A stretch of DNA of 64,000 nucleotides from Aliiglaciecola sp. M165. Lineage in GTDB: Bacteria; Pseudomonadota; Gammaproteobacteria; Enterobacterales; Alteromonadaceae. The stretch lies in the NCBI RefSeq assembly GCF_007197995.1, contig NZ_VKKH01000001.1, forward strand, positions 310,001-374,000, read 5' to 3'. Position numbers and translations under genes: made by a program. Shown one piece after another: positions 52,632 to 60,727 of the stretch. How positions within the stretch are numbered: position 1 is the stretch's first letter; each line of letters opens with the position of its first letter. The notes under the pieces were generated by a model. The model was given only the letters and a program-made list of their open reading frames with translations. It was not told the DNA's origin and searched no databases.

Positions 52632-55600
52632 ATGATAGCCGCCATCCTAAAGCTTTCAATTGAACGACGAGGGATCATGCTATTGATGGCGCTTTTCATC
52701 GTCTTTTTGGGGATGTGGAGCTACCAAAAACTCCCTATTGACGCTGTGCCGGACATAACCAATGTGCAAGTACAGATTAATACTCAAGCATCAGGTTACT
52801 CACCACTTGAAACTGAGCAGCGGATAACGTTTATCGTTGAGACTGCGCTCGCGGGTCTGCCTAAGCTGTCCTACACGCGGTCGCTGTCTCGTTATGGTTT
52901 ATCTCAGGTCACCGCTGTCTTTGAAGAGGGGACGGATCTTTTTTTCGCTAGAAATCTGATAAACGAGCGTTTGGGTGTCATAAAAAGCCAGCTCCCCGAT
53001 GAAGTAGAGCCTGAAATGGGGCCTATTGCTACCGGTTTAGGTGAAATCTACATGTATACGCTTCGGGCGCTCCCCAGCGCTATACAAAAAAACGGTAACC
53101 CTTATGACGCCATGGCACTGCGAGAGCTGCACGATTGGGTTGTCAAGCCTCAGTTAGCGTTGGTGAAGGGGATCACCGAAGTCAACGCAATTGGTGGGTA
53201 TAAAAAACAGTTCCATATCAACCCTGATCCGCAAAAGTTATTACATTTTAATCTCAGTATCGATCAGTTGTTAAGTGCGATTGAGCGTAACAATACCAAT
53301 AGGGGGGCAGGGTATGTAGAAAAGGATGGTCAGCAAATTCTTGTCCGCTCCCAAGGGCAACTTAATGGAATAAGCGATATTGAGAATGTAGTAGTAACGG
53401 CTGAAAATACTGTTCCCATCAAAATAAAAGACGTGGCAAATGTCGCTATTGGAAAAGAGTTACGTACCGGTGCCGCGACTCAGGAAGGTGTTGAAACAGT
53501 ATTAGGTACAGCAATGATGTTAGTAGGTGAAAATTCACGTGCTGTTGCCATTTCTGTCGATGAAAAACTTGATCAAATTCAGGATAGTTTACCCGACGGT
53601 GTCATTGTTGAAACTGTCTATGACCGAACCACGCTTGTCGATAAGGCGATTGCAACGGTGCAGAAAAATCTTGTTGAAGGGGCGCTTTTAGTCATTGTGG
53701 TCTTGTTCGTTTTGCTGGGGAATGTGAGAGCCGCATTGATCACCGCTGCAGTGATACCTTTAGCCATGCTAGCTACGATTACAGGGATGGTACAAACAGG
53801 AGTTTCTGCAAATTTAATGAGCCTTGGGGCATTGGATTTCGGTTTGATCGTCGATGGCGCCGTCATTATTGTTGAGAATTGTATAAGACGATTATCCGAT
53901 GCACAAAGGCGAAACGGCTCCGTATTGGAGTTAAAAGAACGCTTGAGTCTTGTGTTTGATGCCACGAATGAAGTGATACGGCCAAGCTTATTTGGTGTGT
54001 TAATCATTACAATTGTCTATATCCCCCTGTTCACACTGACTGGTGTCGAAGGAAAGATGTTCCACCCCATGGCGGCCACAGTCATCATGGCGCTGCTTGC
54101 AGCAATGGTGTTTTCATTTACTTTAGTACCGGCAGCTGTTGCCATGTTCATGAAAAGCAAAGTGAGTGAAAAAGAAAGCCCTGTTATTGTTGGCGCAAAA
54201 TCGCTTTATCGACCTGTGTTGCTTATGGCGCTGAAAATACGCTGGTCTGTTCTAGTGTTTGCAATGGGGTTGGTGGGTATTAGTGTGTGGTTAGGCGGAA
54301 AGCTAGGATCTGAATTCGTACCTCAGCTCAACGAGGGCGACATTGCGTTGCATGCGATGCGTATTCCAGGCACAGGTATTGAGCAGGCAGTCAATATGCA
54401 AAAGCTATTGGAGGAAACTGTCATGGAATACGGTGAGGTTAAGACAGTATTTGCTAAAACTGGCACGGCGGAAGTAGCAACCGATGCCATGCCACCAAAC
54501 GTAACCGATACGTTTGTGATACTCAAACCGCAAAATGAATGGCCAGATCCAAGTTTGTCAAAGCAAGACTTTGTGGAAAAGCTAGAGGAAAGACTGCGAA
54601 GCCTGCCAGGGAACAATTATGAGTTCACACAACCCATCCAAATGCGGTTCAATGAACTAATAAGTGGCGTACGCGCGGATTTGGGTATTAAGCTCTATGG
54701 TGATGATCTTGACACTTTGTATTCCTCGGCAGCAGACATTTTACAGGTTCTCAATGGTATCGAGGGAGCTGCCGACGCTCGGCTTGAGCAGGTTGATGCA
54801 GTCCCGATATTTACTGTCGATCCAAAACCCATTGAACTCGCTCGATATGGCCTCGATACATCAGACTTGCAATTATGGCTAAGCGCCGCCATTGGTGGTG
54901 AGCCGGCAGGCTTACTATATGATGGAGACAGGCGTTTTGAGATTGCTATTCGCTATAGCGATGACATTCGAAACGATTTGGATCGGCTTGGGGATATCCC
55001 CATAACAACACCAGATAATCGGTTTGTTCCGCTAAGCGAAGTCGCTATTTTGAAATATGTATCAGCCCCCAGTCAAATCAGCCGTGAAAATGGCAAGAGG
55101 CGAATTGTTATCACAGCGAATGTCCGAGACCGAGATTTAGGCTCCTTTGTCGATGAAGCACAAAAAGCAATTGGCAGACAGGTCGACTTACCTGATGGTT
55201 ACTGGCTGGAATACGGCGGTACCTTTGAACAACTGCAAAGTGCCAGTCAAAGGCTTTCTATTGTCGTTCCCGCAACATTGTTCGTTATCCTCACTCTATT
55301 AGTGATTGCGTTCGGCTCAATTAAAGATGCGCTTATCATATTTACTGGCGTGCCTTTAGCACTCACTGGTGGCGTGTTTTCGTTGTGGTTGAGAGACATG
55401 CCTCTTTCTATTTCCGCTGCCGTAGGTTTCATCGCGCTGTCGGGCATTGCTGTGCTAAACGGTTTAGTCATGCTGTCATTTATTAAGCAACGATTGGCTG
55501 AAACGGGAGACTTGCTTAACAGCATAATAGACGGTGCACTCACACGATTACGGCCGGTACTCATGACGGCATTGGTGGCGAGCTTAGGATTCATACCCAT

Positions 55601-55742
55601 GGCTTTAAACGTCGGTACTGGTGCTGAAGTGCAACGACCGCTGGCCACGGTTGTTATCGGCGGGATCATTTCGTCAACACTACTTACATTGATAGTACTT
55701 CCGGTGCTTTTTCAGTTAGTGCACAAAAGAGACTCTGAATAA
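52632..55742 (+). CDS. czcA: CzcA-type heavy-metal RND efflux pump
   Basis: The 1036-residue inner-membrane pump has 12 helices and two large periplasmic loops. DFGLIVDGAVIIVENC in helix 4 is the heavy-metal-RND version of the proton-relay motif, with two Asp and a Glu, as in divalent-cation (Co/Zn/Cd) pumps rather than CusA. YDRTTLVDKAI and the C-terminal GIAVLNGLVMLSFI segments are typical. It completes a CzcCBA tripartite exporter. Confidence 0.93.
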   Translation: MIAAILKLSIERRGIMLLMALFIVFLGMWSYQKLPIDAVPDITNVQVQINTQASGYSPLETEQRITFIVETALAGLPKLSYTRSLSRYGLSQVTAVFEEGTDLFFARNLINERLGVIKSQLPDEVEPEMGPIATGLGEIYMYTLRALPSAIQKNGNPYDAMALRELHDWVVKPQLALVKGITEVNAIGGYKKQFHINPDPQKLLHFNLSIDQLLSAIERNNTNRGAGYVEKDGQQILVRSQGQLNGISDIENVVVTAENTVPIKIKDVANVAIGKELRTGAATQEGVETVLGTAMMLVGENSRAVAISVDEKLDQIQDSLPDGVIVETVYDRTTLVDKAIATVQKNLVEGALLVIVVLFVLLGNVRAALITAAVIPLAMLATITGMVQTGVSANLMSLGALDFGLIVDGAVIIVENCIRRLSDAQRRNGSVLELKERLSLVFDATNEVIRPSLFGVLIITIVYIPLFTLTGVEGKMFHPMAATVIMALLAAMVFSFTLVPAAVAMFMKSKVSEKESPVIVGAKSLYRPVLLMALKIRWSVLVFAMGLVGISVWLGGKLGSEFVPQLNEGDIALHAMRIPGTGIEQAVNMQKLLEETVMEYGEVKTVFAKTGTAEVATDAMPPNVTDTFVILKPQNEWPDPSLSKQDFVEKLEERLRSLPGNNYEFTQPIQMRFNELISGVRADLGIKLYGDDLDTLYSSAADILQVLNGIEGAADARLEQVDAVPIFTVDPKPIELARYGLDTSDLQLWLSAAIGGEPAGLLYDGDRRFEIAIRYSDDIRNDLDRLGDIPITTPDNRFVPLSEVAILKYVSAPSQISRENGKRRIVITANVRDRDLGSFVDEAQKAIGRQVDLPDGYWLEYGGTFEQLQSASQRLSIVVPATLFVILTLLVIAFGSIKDALIIFTGVPLALTGGVFSLWLRDMPLSISAAVGFIALSGIAVLNGLVMLSFIKQRLAETGDLLNSIIDGALTRLRPVLMTALVASLGFIPMALNVGTGAEVQRPLATVVIGGIISSTLLTLIVLPVLFQLVHKRDSE

Positions 55743-55960
55743 AGGTAAGTGGGCTTTTCTTCGTAAAGGAAGCCCACTAATTTGATACCTTTATAGGAGA
55801 GTAATAAATCTCAAACTAAGTATTGAAGATTCATCCTGGAATGGACAGGTTTGAGCGAGCTGTCCTAATTAAACGATCGCCTTATTTATTTCAGTAAAAA
55901 GGTGCAAAAGCCGAAGTTCGATTTTCATAGAATCAATGTGCCAATAACAAACCTGAAAGT

Positions 55961-56179
55961 TTAAGGATTATTGCAACAACTATTCCCTTCTTGAATAGGT
56001 GGGCATTTAACTGTGCCATAGGAGCAATAAACGCAACAATCACCTTTCAGCGGTTTCAGCAACGTTTTACAACTCGCACATTCGTAGTACCATTGGCAAG
56101 CATTTGTTGGCATGGTCTCATTTTTACTAAACCCGCATTCAGGACATGTAACCTTTGACTGCAGTTCTATACCTTGCAT
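55961..56179 (-). CDS. GDCCVxC domain protein, copy 2
   Basis: The 72-residue paralog of the protein at 46866 shares CPECGF, ASCKTLLKPLKGDCCVYCSYGT, KCPPIQEG and the final CC. It overlaps the merC stop by 13 bp and so is expressed with it. Two related copies in one element, each in a separate metal unit, suggest a general metal-handling part. Confidence 0.87.
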   Translation of the reverse strand: MQGIELQSKVTCPECGFSKNETMPTNACQWYYECASCKTLLKPLKGDCCVYCSYGTVKCPPIQEGNSCCNNP

Positions 56180-56556
56180 ATAGGCTCCTCAACTGGTTTT
56201 ACAATATCCAAAACGGATATAACGACCATCAATATGATCCCAAAGTAAAATAAGTACGTGCTCCAGTCATATATCCACAACGGGTACAGAGTTAACAACA
56301 CGGCAATTGGGCCAATTACACCTAAAATACCTCTTATCAAATGTTTATGTTGATACCAATTATACAAATTGGCCACCAGTGCAAGTGAAGCAAACAGAGG
56401 CAATAAGGTGTTAATCGCTATTCCCTCAAAAGGCGAAAGGAAACCAAGCCCCAAAGCTGATGCTAGGGAGCCGAGAGCTGGAAAACATGCAGTGCAGCTA
56501 AGTGCCGCGAGCCAAACGCCACCAGAGCCTACTTTATCTAGAATTTTACTTATCAT
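56167..56556 (-). CDS. merC: MerC-family membrane protein
   Basis: The 129-residue, four-helix protein has LSCTACFPALGSLASALGLGFLSPFEG, whose CxxC in helix 1 is the mercury-binding site of MerC-type importers. The ATG at 56556 has GAGGTAG upstream. An in-frame start 39 bp earlier would fall inside the promoter. MerC brings Hg2+ into the cell for reduction, yet no merA reductase is in the transposon. Confidence 0.85.
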   Translation of the reverse strand: MISKILDKVGSGGVWLAALSCTACFPALGSLASALGLGFLSPFEGIAINTLLPLFASLALVANLYNWYQHKHLIRGILGVIGPIAVLLTLYPLWIYDWSTYLFYFGIILMVVISVLDIVKPVEEPICKV

Positions 56557-56577
56557 AGCTACCTCGTTTTTTAAGGT

Positions 56578-56609
56578 AGTATAAAGGCCGTACATAAGTA
56601 CGGAGTCAA
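56578..56609 (-). promoter_or_regulatory. MerR-type promoter of merC
   Basis: On the minus strand TTGACT (56604-56609) and TATACT (56578-56583) are 20 bp apart. The spacer carries a perfect dyad CCGTACTTATGTACGG (56588-56603). This is the long-spacer arrangement activated by MerR proteins. It lies just after the stop of the regulator gene, which runs in the same direction, not divergently. Confidence 0.92.
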
Positions 56610-56612
56610 TGG

Positions 56613-56990
56613 CTAATTAAGTGAATTTATAATTGGGCAGGAGTTGGGGTCTTGGTTGGCCTTGCAAGAATCTGTCATCTCTTTAATCACCCCTTCCAAT
56701 CGCTGTAAATCAGCAATTTTTTCTCGAATTAACCTGAGTTTCTGTAACCCCATGGATTCAACATCGGCGCAGTTACCGCTGAGGGACATAAGCGAGGCGA
56801 TTTCATGGAGCGTAAACCCCAATGCTTTAGCTTTTAATATAAACTTAAGCTGATTGGCAAGGATATTATTGTATAGCCGATAACCGTTTTCAGGTTTCAG
56901 TGGTTGCACAATAAGCCCTTTGCGCTCATAGAAACGGATTGTTTCAACACTAATATCCAATTCTTTAGCTAACTTGCCGATAGTTTTCAT
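56613..56990 (-). CDS. merR: MerR-family mercury-type regulator
   Basis: The 125-residue regulator has the MerR helix-turn-helix (TIGKLAKELDISVETIRFYERKGLI) and three metal cysteines in the Hg(II)-type arrangement (SGNCADVES, DSCKANQDPNSCPII). It is upstream of and in line with merC. The promoter between them has the MerR dyad and a 20-bp spacer. It should activate merC and the GDCCVxC gene on Hg(II), though the ligand is inferred. Confidence 0.88.
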   Translation of the reverse strand: MKTIGKLAKELDISVETIRFYERKGLIVQPLKPENGYRLYNNILANQLKFILKAKALGFTLHEIASLMSLSGNCADVESMGLQKLRLIREKIADLQRLEGVIKEMTDSCKANQDPNSCPIINSLN

Positions 56991-57105
56991 AAACAGACTC
57001 TTTCAATCAACAAGCAATATTGTACCATTGATTAACTGGACCGTGATCTCTTTAGACCGATAAAATGAGAGGAATGCAAACAGATGATAGCTAAGTAATA
57101 TATTA

Positions 57106-58113
57106 CTAACGGGTAGCGAAAATATCTCCTACTGTGAATTGACGACTCGATTTACCGACAAGGATTTCGCCCGGTTTGTTTTTGAAATCTTCCCAACCTA
57201 TATCCAAGTCCGGCTCGTCAATAGCGACGTCATTTATATGACTCACGTTAAAAGGGTTAACGGTATCCGAGTAATTTCCATTTATCTTATCAATGGCACT
57301 TTTAAAGTGTTCCGACGTAATACAATTGGCGGACATTAGGAGTGCATCCCGTGATGCTTGGTTAAGTAGCTCACGAAGTTTGCGCAGATTACCCTTTGAA
57401 TGAGAATAAAGTCTTAGTGCAACCTCCCTGGTTTGCAGACTACTACTGTCAGGGAATGGCAACGCCAAATCAAACACCTTCAGAAATTGCAGATACACTT
57501 TGCGTTCTGATTCTTCTTCAACTCTAAATGGTGGTAGCCTTCTTTTAAACAGCATCCGATCGTTTAACTGAGAGTTCACGTCAAGAATTACTGAACTGTA
57601 AGGCATTCCTACTAGCACAACAGGAATATTGGAATCAATAATAATGGTTTTTAGCCAGTCTGCTGCTCTATGTAAGACCTTGTTGTTTTTTCGCTCAATC
57701 AAATGTTGAAACTCATCAATAATTATTAGCTCAACACCACAACTCACCAGTAAACAAATCAGTTTAATTCTGAGTTCTTCAAGATCACTGCTTACACAAC
57801 TGAAGGGGTCTCCCAAATCAGTTAACATTTTCTGAGAAGCACGAACTGGTGTGGCGTTTTCAGGCAGACTTGTAAAAAAAACGGGGATTTTGGTTCTGTC
57901 AGCCAACTCCTTTCTTGGGTAGTTTTCCATATATTTTCGAATAAGTGTCGTTTTCCCTGAACCAGTGTTTCCCGTAATAAACATACACTGCGCTTCTCCA
58001 CCCAACTTTGAATCTTCTTTGCATTCATCGATTTCGCACATCAAGGATTCAAGGTAAGGGCCAGCAATAAACAGCTCTCTGACCAACTTTAATTTTTCGC
58101 CAAATTCAGACAT
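57106..58113 (-). CDS. tnsC: TnsC AAA+ ATPase
   Basis: This protein of about 335 residues is the AAA+ regulator linking target recognition to TnsAB. Near its N-terminus Walker A is GNTGSGKTT, and Walker B is ELIIIDEFQH about 80 residues later, followed by a sensor segment PVVLVGMPYS. The ATG at 58113 has GGAAG upstream. A GTG at 58122, overlapping the tnsB stop by 4 bp, is an equal candidate. Third gene of the tnsABC operon. Confidence 0.95.
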   Translation of the reverse strand: MSEFGEKLKLVRELFIAGPYLESLMCEIDECKEDSKLGGEAQCMFITGNTGSGKTTLIRKYMENYPRKELADRTKIPVFFTSLPENATPVRASQKMLTDLGDPFSCVSSDLEELRIKLICLLVSCGVELIIIDEFQHLIERKNNKVLHRAADWLKTIIIDSNIPVVLVGMPYSSVILDVNSQLNDRMLFKRRLPPFRVEEESERKVYLQFLKVFDLALPFPDSSSLQTREVALRLYSHSKGNLRKLRELLNQASRDALLMSANCITSEHFKSAIDKINGNYSDTVNPFNVSHINDVAIDEPDLDIGWEDFKNKPGEILVGKSSRQFTVGDIFATR

Positions 58114-58118
58114 CCTAA

Positions 58119-59969
58119 TCACTTCCTAACCTGACTAGATGTCCATTCGGAGATATCAACGTCTTCATCCCAACTTTCTTCTGAGAAAGGGATTTCTTTT
58201 TTTTCATTACGTTCAACGGTCTCGCTTGTATTTGGTGATGGCAGCTCCCGTCTGCGATCTGCTTCTAAATACCTCCCTGCTCGAACACGATTTGTCACAC
58301 TGATCTTTTTACGTTTTCCAGTTGCCATCTCTGCCATGCAACCTTCCACTATATCGATAATTTCCGAACGTGCCTGGACTACATCTTGGTGGTTGTAATT
58401 CGCCTTGATAAATTCTTTTGTATATTTACGATGAAGATTGTGCTGCCAAAGAGTGAGTCCGTTCGCATAATCAAAATCAACGGCAGGCACAAAAAAATAT
58501 TCTTTTTTGTCATTATCCAATACAACAATTCGACCCAAGTTATTAGGGTCTTGCTTGGCAATAACCCTATGGTCTCCATACCTTCCACGATAAGATGCCA
58601 GTCTGTCGCTATGATATCGAAGCTTGTCTTTGGTTATTCCTTCTTTACGTAGCTTAGGTTCAAACCTGCGCCCCAATTTAAAATCCAACTCATCTATCGA
58701 ACCATTGTACGTGGCTGGAGGGAAAGATTGTGCCGCAACTGACCAGGACAAATTCGGCATATTTGTCCAACGCGCATTGGGGTCCTGTTGATAGTCGTCA
58801 ATGATCCATTTATGTATTAGAAGGTTTATTTTAGAGAGCGAAATGACAGCATTTTTTTCAGGGTCATAGTCGTCCCGCTCGAAAATGTTGGGGAAAGTTT
58901 TCCCAGGGGGACTAGCTAATAAGCGAGAATTGACAGTTCCAAAGAAACGTTCCACAGAAGCTTTTAGGTAGGGCTTCTTAGTTGGGTTTTTGCCAACATG
59001 CATACCCAACTCTGCACACGCCACTTTAAAATCTTTGTCATCAAATTCTCGCCCATTATCTGTAACTAATAATTCGATTAGTCCCGAACATATCCATTCA
59101 TTATTTACCTGAGGATAATTCTCTTTGACATAGCTTTTAGGCAATATTGCATTTTTTAGGGCGTGGCTTACTGAAACAAAACTGGGTGGTTCAAACCCTA
59201 AATAAAAACCCACTACCGACAAGCTGAAAGAATCTATCAACATCGTTAACCACGGGCGTCCCATAGGTATGAAATAGATATCGTCAATAACGAACAAGTC
59301 CAGTCTTGTGTGGTCAACTTCGACCCTTTCCAGAATTCTTGTTGTCTTTATTTTTTGGCCAATTGCTCGAAATTCATTATTGGCAGCGGTTAGCCCTTTT
59401 CTCGCTTTTATTTCCTCAAAAGGCGTAATTTTTCCCACTCTCAAGCGTAACGCTTCTGACGAAATACATTGCAACTGTGTGTCATTGCCTTTGTTGTATC
59501 TCAAGACCAAAGTTTCCAGAAAACGATGGCCCTCTGCAAGATTTGGTCTCTCTGCAGACATAATTCTCCCTATTGCTTCTGCTATTAGCGGCTCTAAAAG
59601 AGGATCCGCTTTGAAGTTCGAGTTTCCTTTCGTTATTTGCGGTACGAGAGCTACGATATCAAAATCAGAAGCTTTAAACAGTGACCACCATCTTGCCAAC
59701 GTTCGCCAACTGGGGACATCATTGCCAAATTCCGTGACCAGATCAGGCAATAAGGGTGTGATAGTTTTTTCTGTGAAACTTCTGACTCCAGCTTTTAAAA
59801 GATATTTAATAAGATTTAGTCGATGTATTGCTTGATCACGTTGAATGGTAGTAAAAACAGAAAGCGCCCTAAAAGTTGCAGGCTCAGTTGGTTGCAACCC
59901 ATCTGGCATTGAACAATTTTCTTCGACAACTAGATCGAAGAGTCCTGAAAACGTGTCTTCGGAAGCCAT
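58119..59969 (-). CDS. tnsB: TnsB DDE transposase
   Basis: The 616-residue transposase cuts and joins the 3' ends. The N-terminal helix-turn-helix domains precede a retroviral-type integrase core with the DDE residues at about D219 (VEVDHTRLD), D304 (LLVTDNGREFD) and E340 (KASVERFFGTVN). A C-terminal basic region follows. The ATG at 59969 overlaps the tnsA stop by one base (TAATG). A TTG 15 bases upstream is less likely. It binds the repeats at both ends. Confidence 0.96.
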   Translation of the reverse strand: MASEDTFSGLFDLVVEENCSMPDGLQPTEPATFRALSVFTTIQRDQAIHRLNLIKYLLKAGVRSFTEKTITPLLPDLVTEFGNDVPSWRTLARWWSLFKASDFDIVALVPQITKGNSNFKADPLLEPLIAEAIGRIMSAERPNLAEGHRFLETLVLRYNKGNDTQLQCISSEALRLRVGKITPFEEIKARKGLTAANNEFRAIGQKIKTTRILERVEVDHTRLDLFVIDDIYFIPMGRPWLTMLIDSFSLSVVGFYLGFEPPSFVSVSHALKNAILPKSYVKENYPQVNNEWICSGLIELLVTDNGREFDDKDFKVACAELGMHVGKNPTKKPYLKASVERFFGTVNSRLLASPPGKTFPNIFERDDYDPEKNAVISLSKINLLIHKWIIDDYQQDPNARWTNMPNLSWSVAAQSFPPATYNGSIDELDFKLGRRFEPKLRKEGITKDKLRYHSDRLASYRGRYGDHRVIAKQDPNNLGRIVVLDNDKKEYFFVPAVDFDYANGLTLWQHNLHRKYTKEFIKANYNHQDVVQARSEIIDIVEGCMAEMATGKRKKISVTNRVRAGRYLEADRRRELPSPNTSETVERNEKKEIPFSEESWDEDVDISEWTSSQVRK

Positions 59970-60595
59970 TACTTTGAACACCAAATAATCGAATCGGTAC
60001 TGATAGGCATGTTCATGTCCAATTTCAGTAAATCCAGTGCAACCAGACTAAGGATATCCGGGAAAATTTCTCTGTAGTTCTGTCCCATCCTATGAATTAA
60101 ATCCAGAATACTAAGCCGCTCAACGCGGCCTAGAATAGTTATAGCTTGATACTGCTGGTCGCTGAGATCATTTTCAGCAGAATGATAGCGATGCAAAATC
60201 TTAAGGTTATCAAGTAAGGGGTACACCCTAATGTTATTTTCTGTAATTAATTCAAGCCTTCCTCCCAAGGCTTCTGCAGCCACCTGCTTGGCCTTGAATT
60301 CAGATTTGAATATTTCTGACAATGTTTTTTTATAGAGTTTAACTTCATAAAAAGTAGATGGGAGTGTTTCAAGACGAGCAAGATAATCAGGTGTATAACT
60401 GCGGATTTTTCCGTCTAGCTCGTATTCAAAGCCTATGGGTTGAGATTCAAATTCGAGAACTTTAGCGGAATATTCGAAGTGAAAACAGGCATCAAACTCT
60501 AACGTGGATTCAACTTCAATGAAGTCATCCATTTTAAAACTGGCAAAGCGATGAATATTGTTCACCGCAGATTTGGTAAGTTTACGTTTTTTCAT
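59969..60595 (-). CDS. tnsA: TnsA endonuclease
   Basis: The 208-residue protein cuts the 5' strands so that the element moves by cut-and-paste. The N-terminal catalytic domain has the restriction-endonuclease-like residues in FHFEYSAKVLEFESQ, YTPDYLAR and FYEVKLYKK (Glu, Asp and the Lys of the E-x-K). A C-terminal domain that contacts TnsC follows. It is the first gene inside the yigI-side end, 57 bp before the first TnsB-type site. Confidence 0.95.
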   Translation of the reverse strand: MKKRKLTKSAVNNIHRFASFKMDDFIEVESTLEFDACFHFEYSAKVLEFESQPIGFEYELDGKIRSYTPDYLARLETLPSTFYEVKLYKKTLSEIFKSEFKAKQVAAEALGGRLELITENNIRVYPLLDNLKILHRYHSAENDLSDQQYQAITILGRVERLSILDLIHRMGQNYREIFPDILSLVALDLLKLDMNMPISTDSIIWCSK

Positions 60596-60652
60596 GTCTA
60601 GCGCTTTATTATTGTTGTAAACTTACTTAAAAGTAGTCTATTTTTTGAACTA

Positions 60653-60720
60653 TGCCAAGGTATGCTTGTTGCTTATGTCAACGTATGCTTGGATTATGTC
60701 AAGGTATGCTTGGATCAACA
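60653..60720. repeat. Transposon end, tnsA side, with three TnsB-type sites
   Basis: Sites TGCCAAGGTATGCTTGT (60653-60669), TGTCAACGTATGCTTGG (60676-60692) and TGTCAAGGTATGCTTGG (60697-60713) are set 6 and 4 bp apart, then ATCAACA ends the element at 60720. The tight spacing contrasts with the other end and is typical of the Tn7 right end. Confidence 0.92.
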
Positions 60721-60725
60721 GTGGG
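60721..60725. repeat. Target-site duplication, yigI-side copy
   Basis: GTGGG follows the last transposon base and matches the copy at 34280-34284. It lies two bases beyond the yigI stop codon. Confidence 0.93.
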
Positions 60726-60727
60726 CA

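Larger units (their letters stand above)
34285..60720. mobile_element. Type I-F3 CRISPR-associated Tn7-like transposon (CAST)
   Basis: The element has matching inverted ends (TGTTGATCCAAGCATAC outwards at 34285; the complement ends at 60720), three TnsB-type repeats in each end and a GTGGG duplication outside. It encodes TnsA, TnsB and TnsC at the yigI side, and TniQ, Cas8/5, Cas7 and Cas6 with a CRISPR array at the other side. Adaptation genes and cas3 are absent, as is normal for guide-directed transposition. The cargo between is defence and metal-resistance genes. It sits between the stop codons of two convergent genes, harming neither. The array's last spacer matches the neighbouring gene 50 bp from the insertion. 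Confidence 0.96.

Noticed and set aside
53618-54007. 129-codon minus-strand frame within czcA
   Set aside because: Shadow of the RND pump gene in antisense with no supporting signals.
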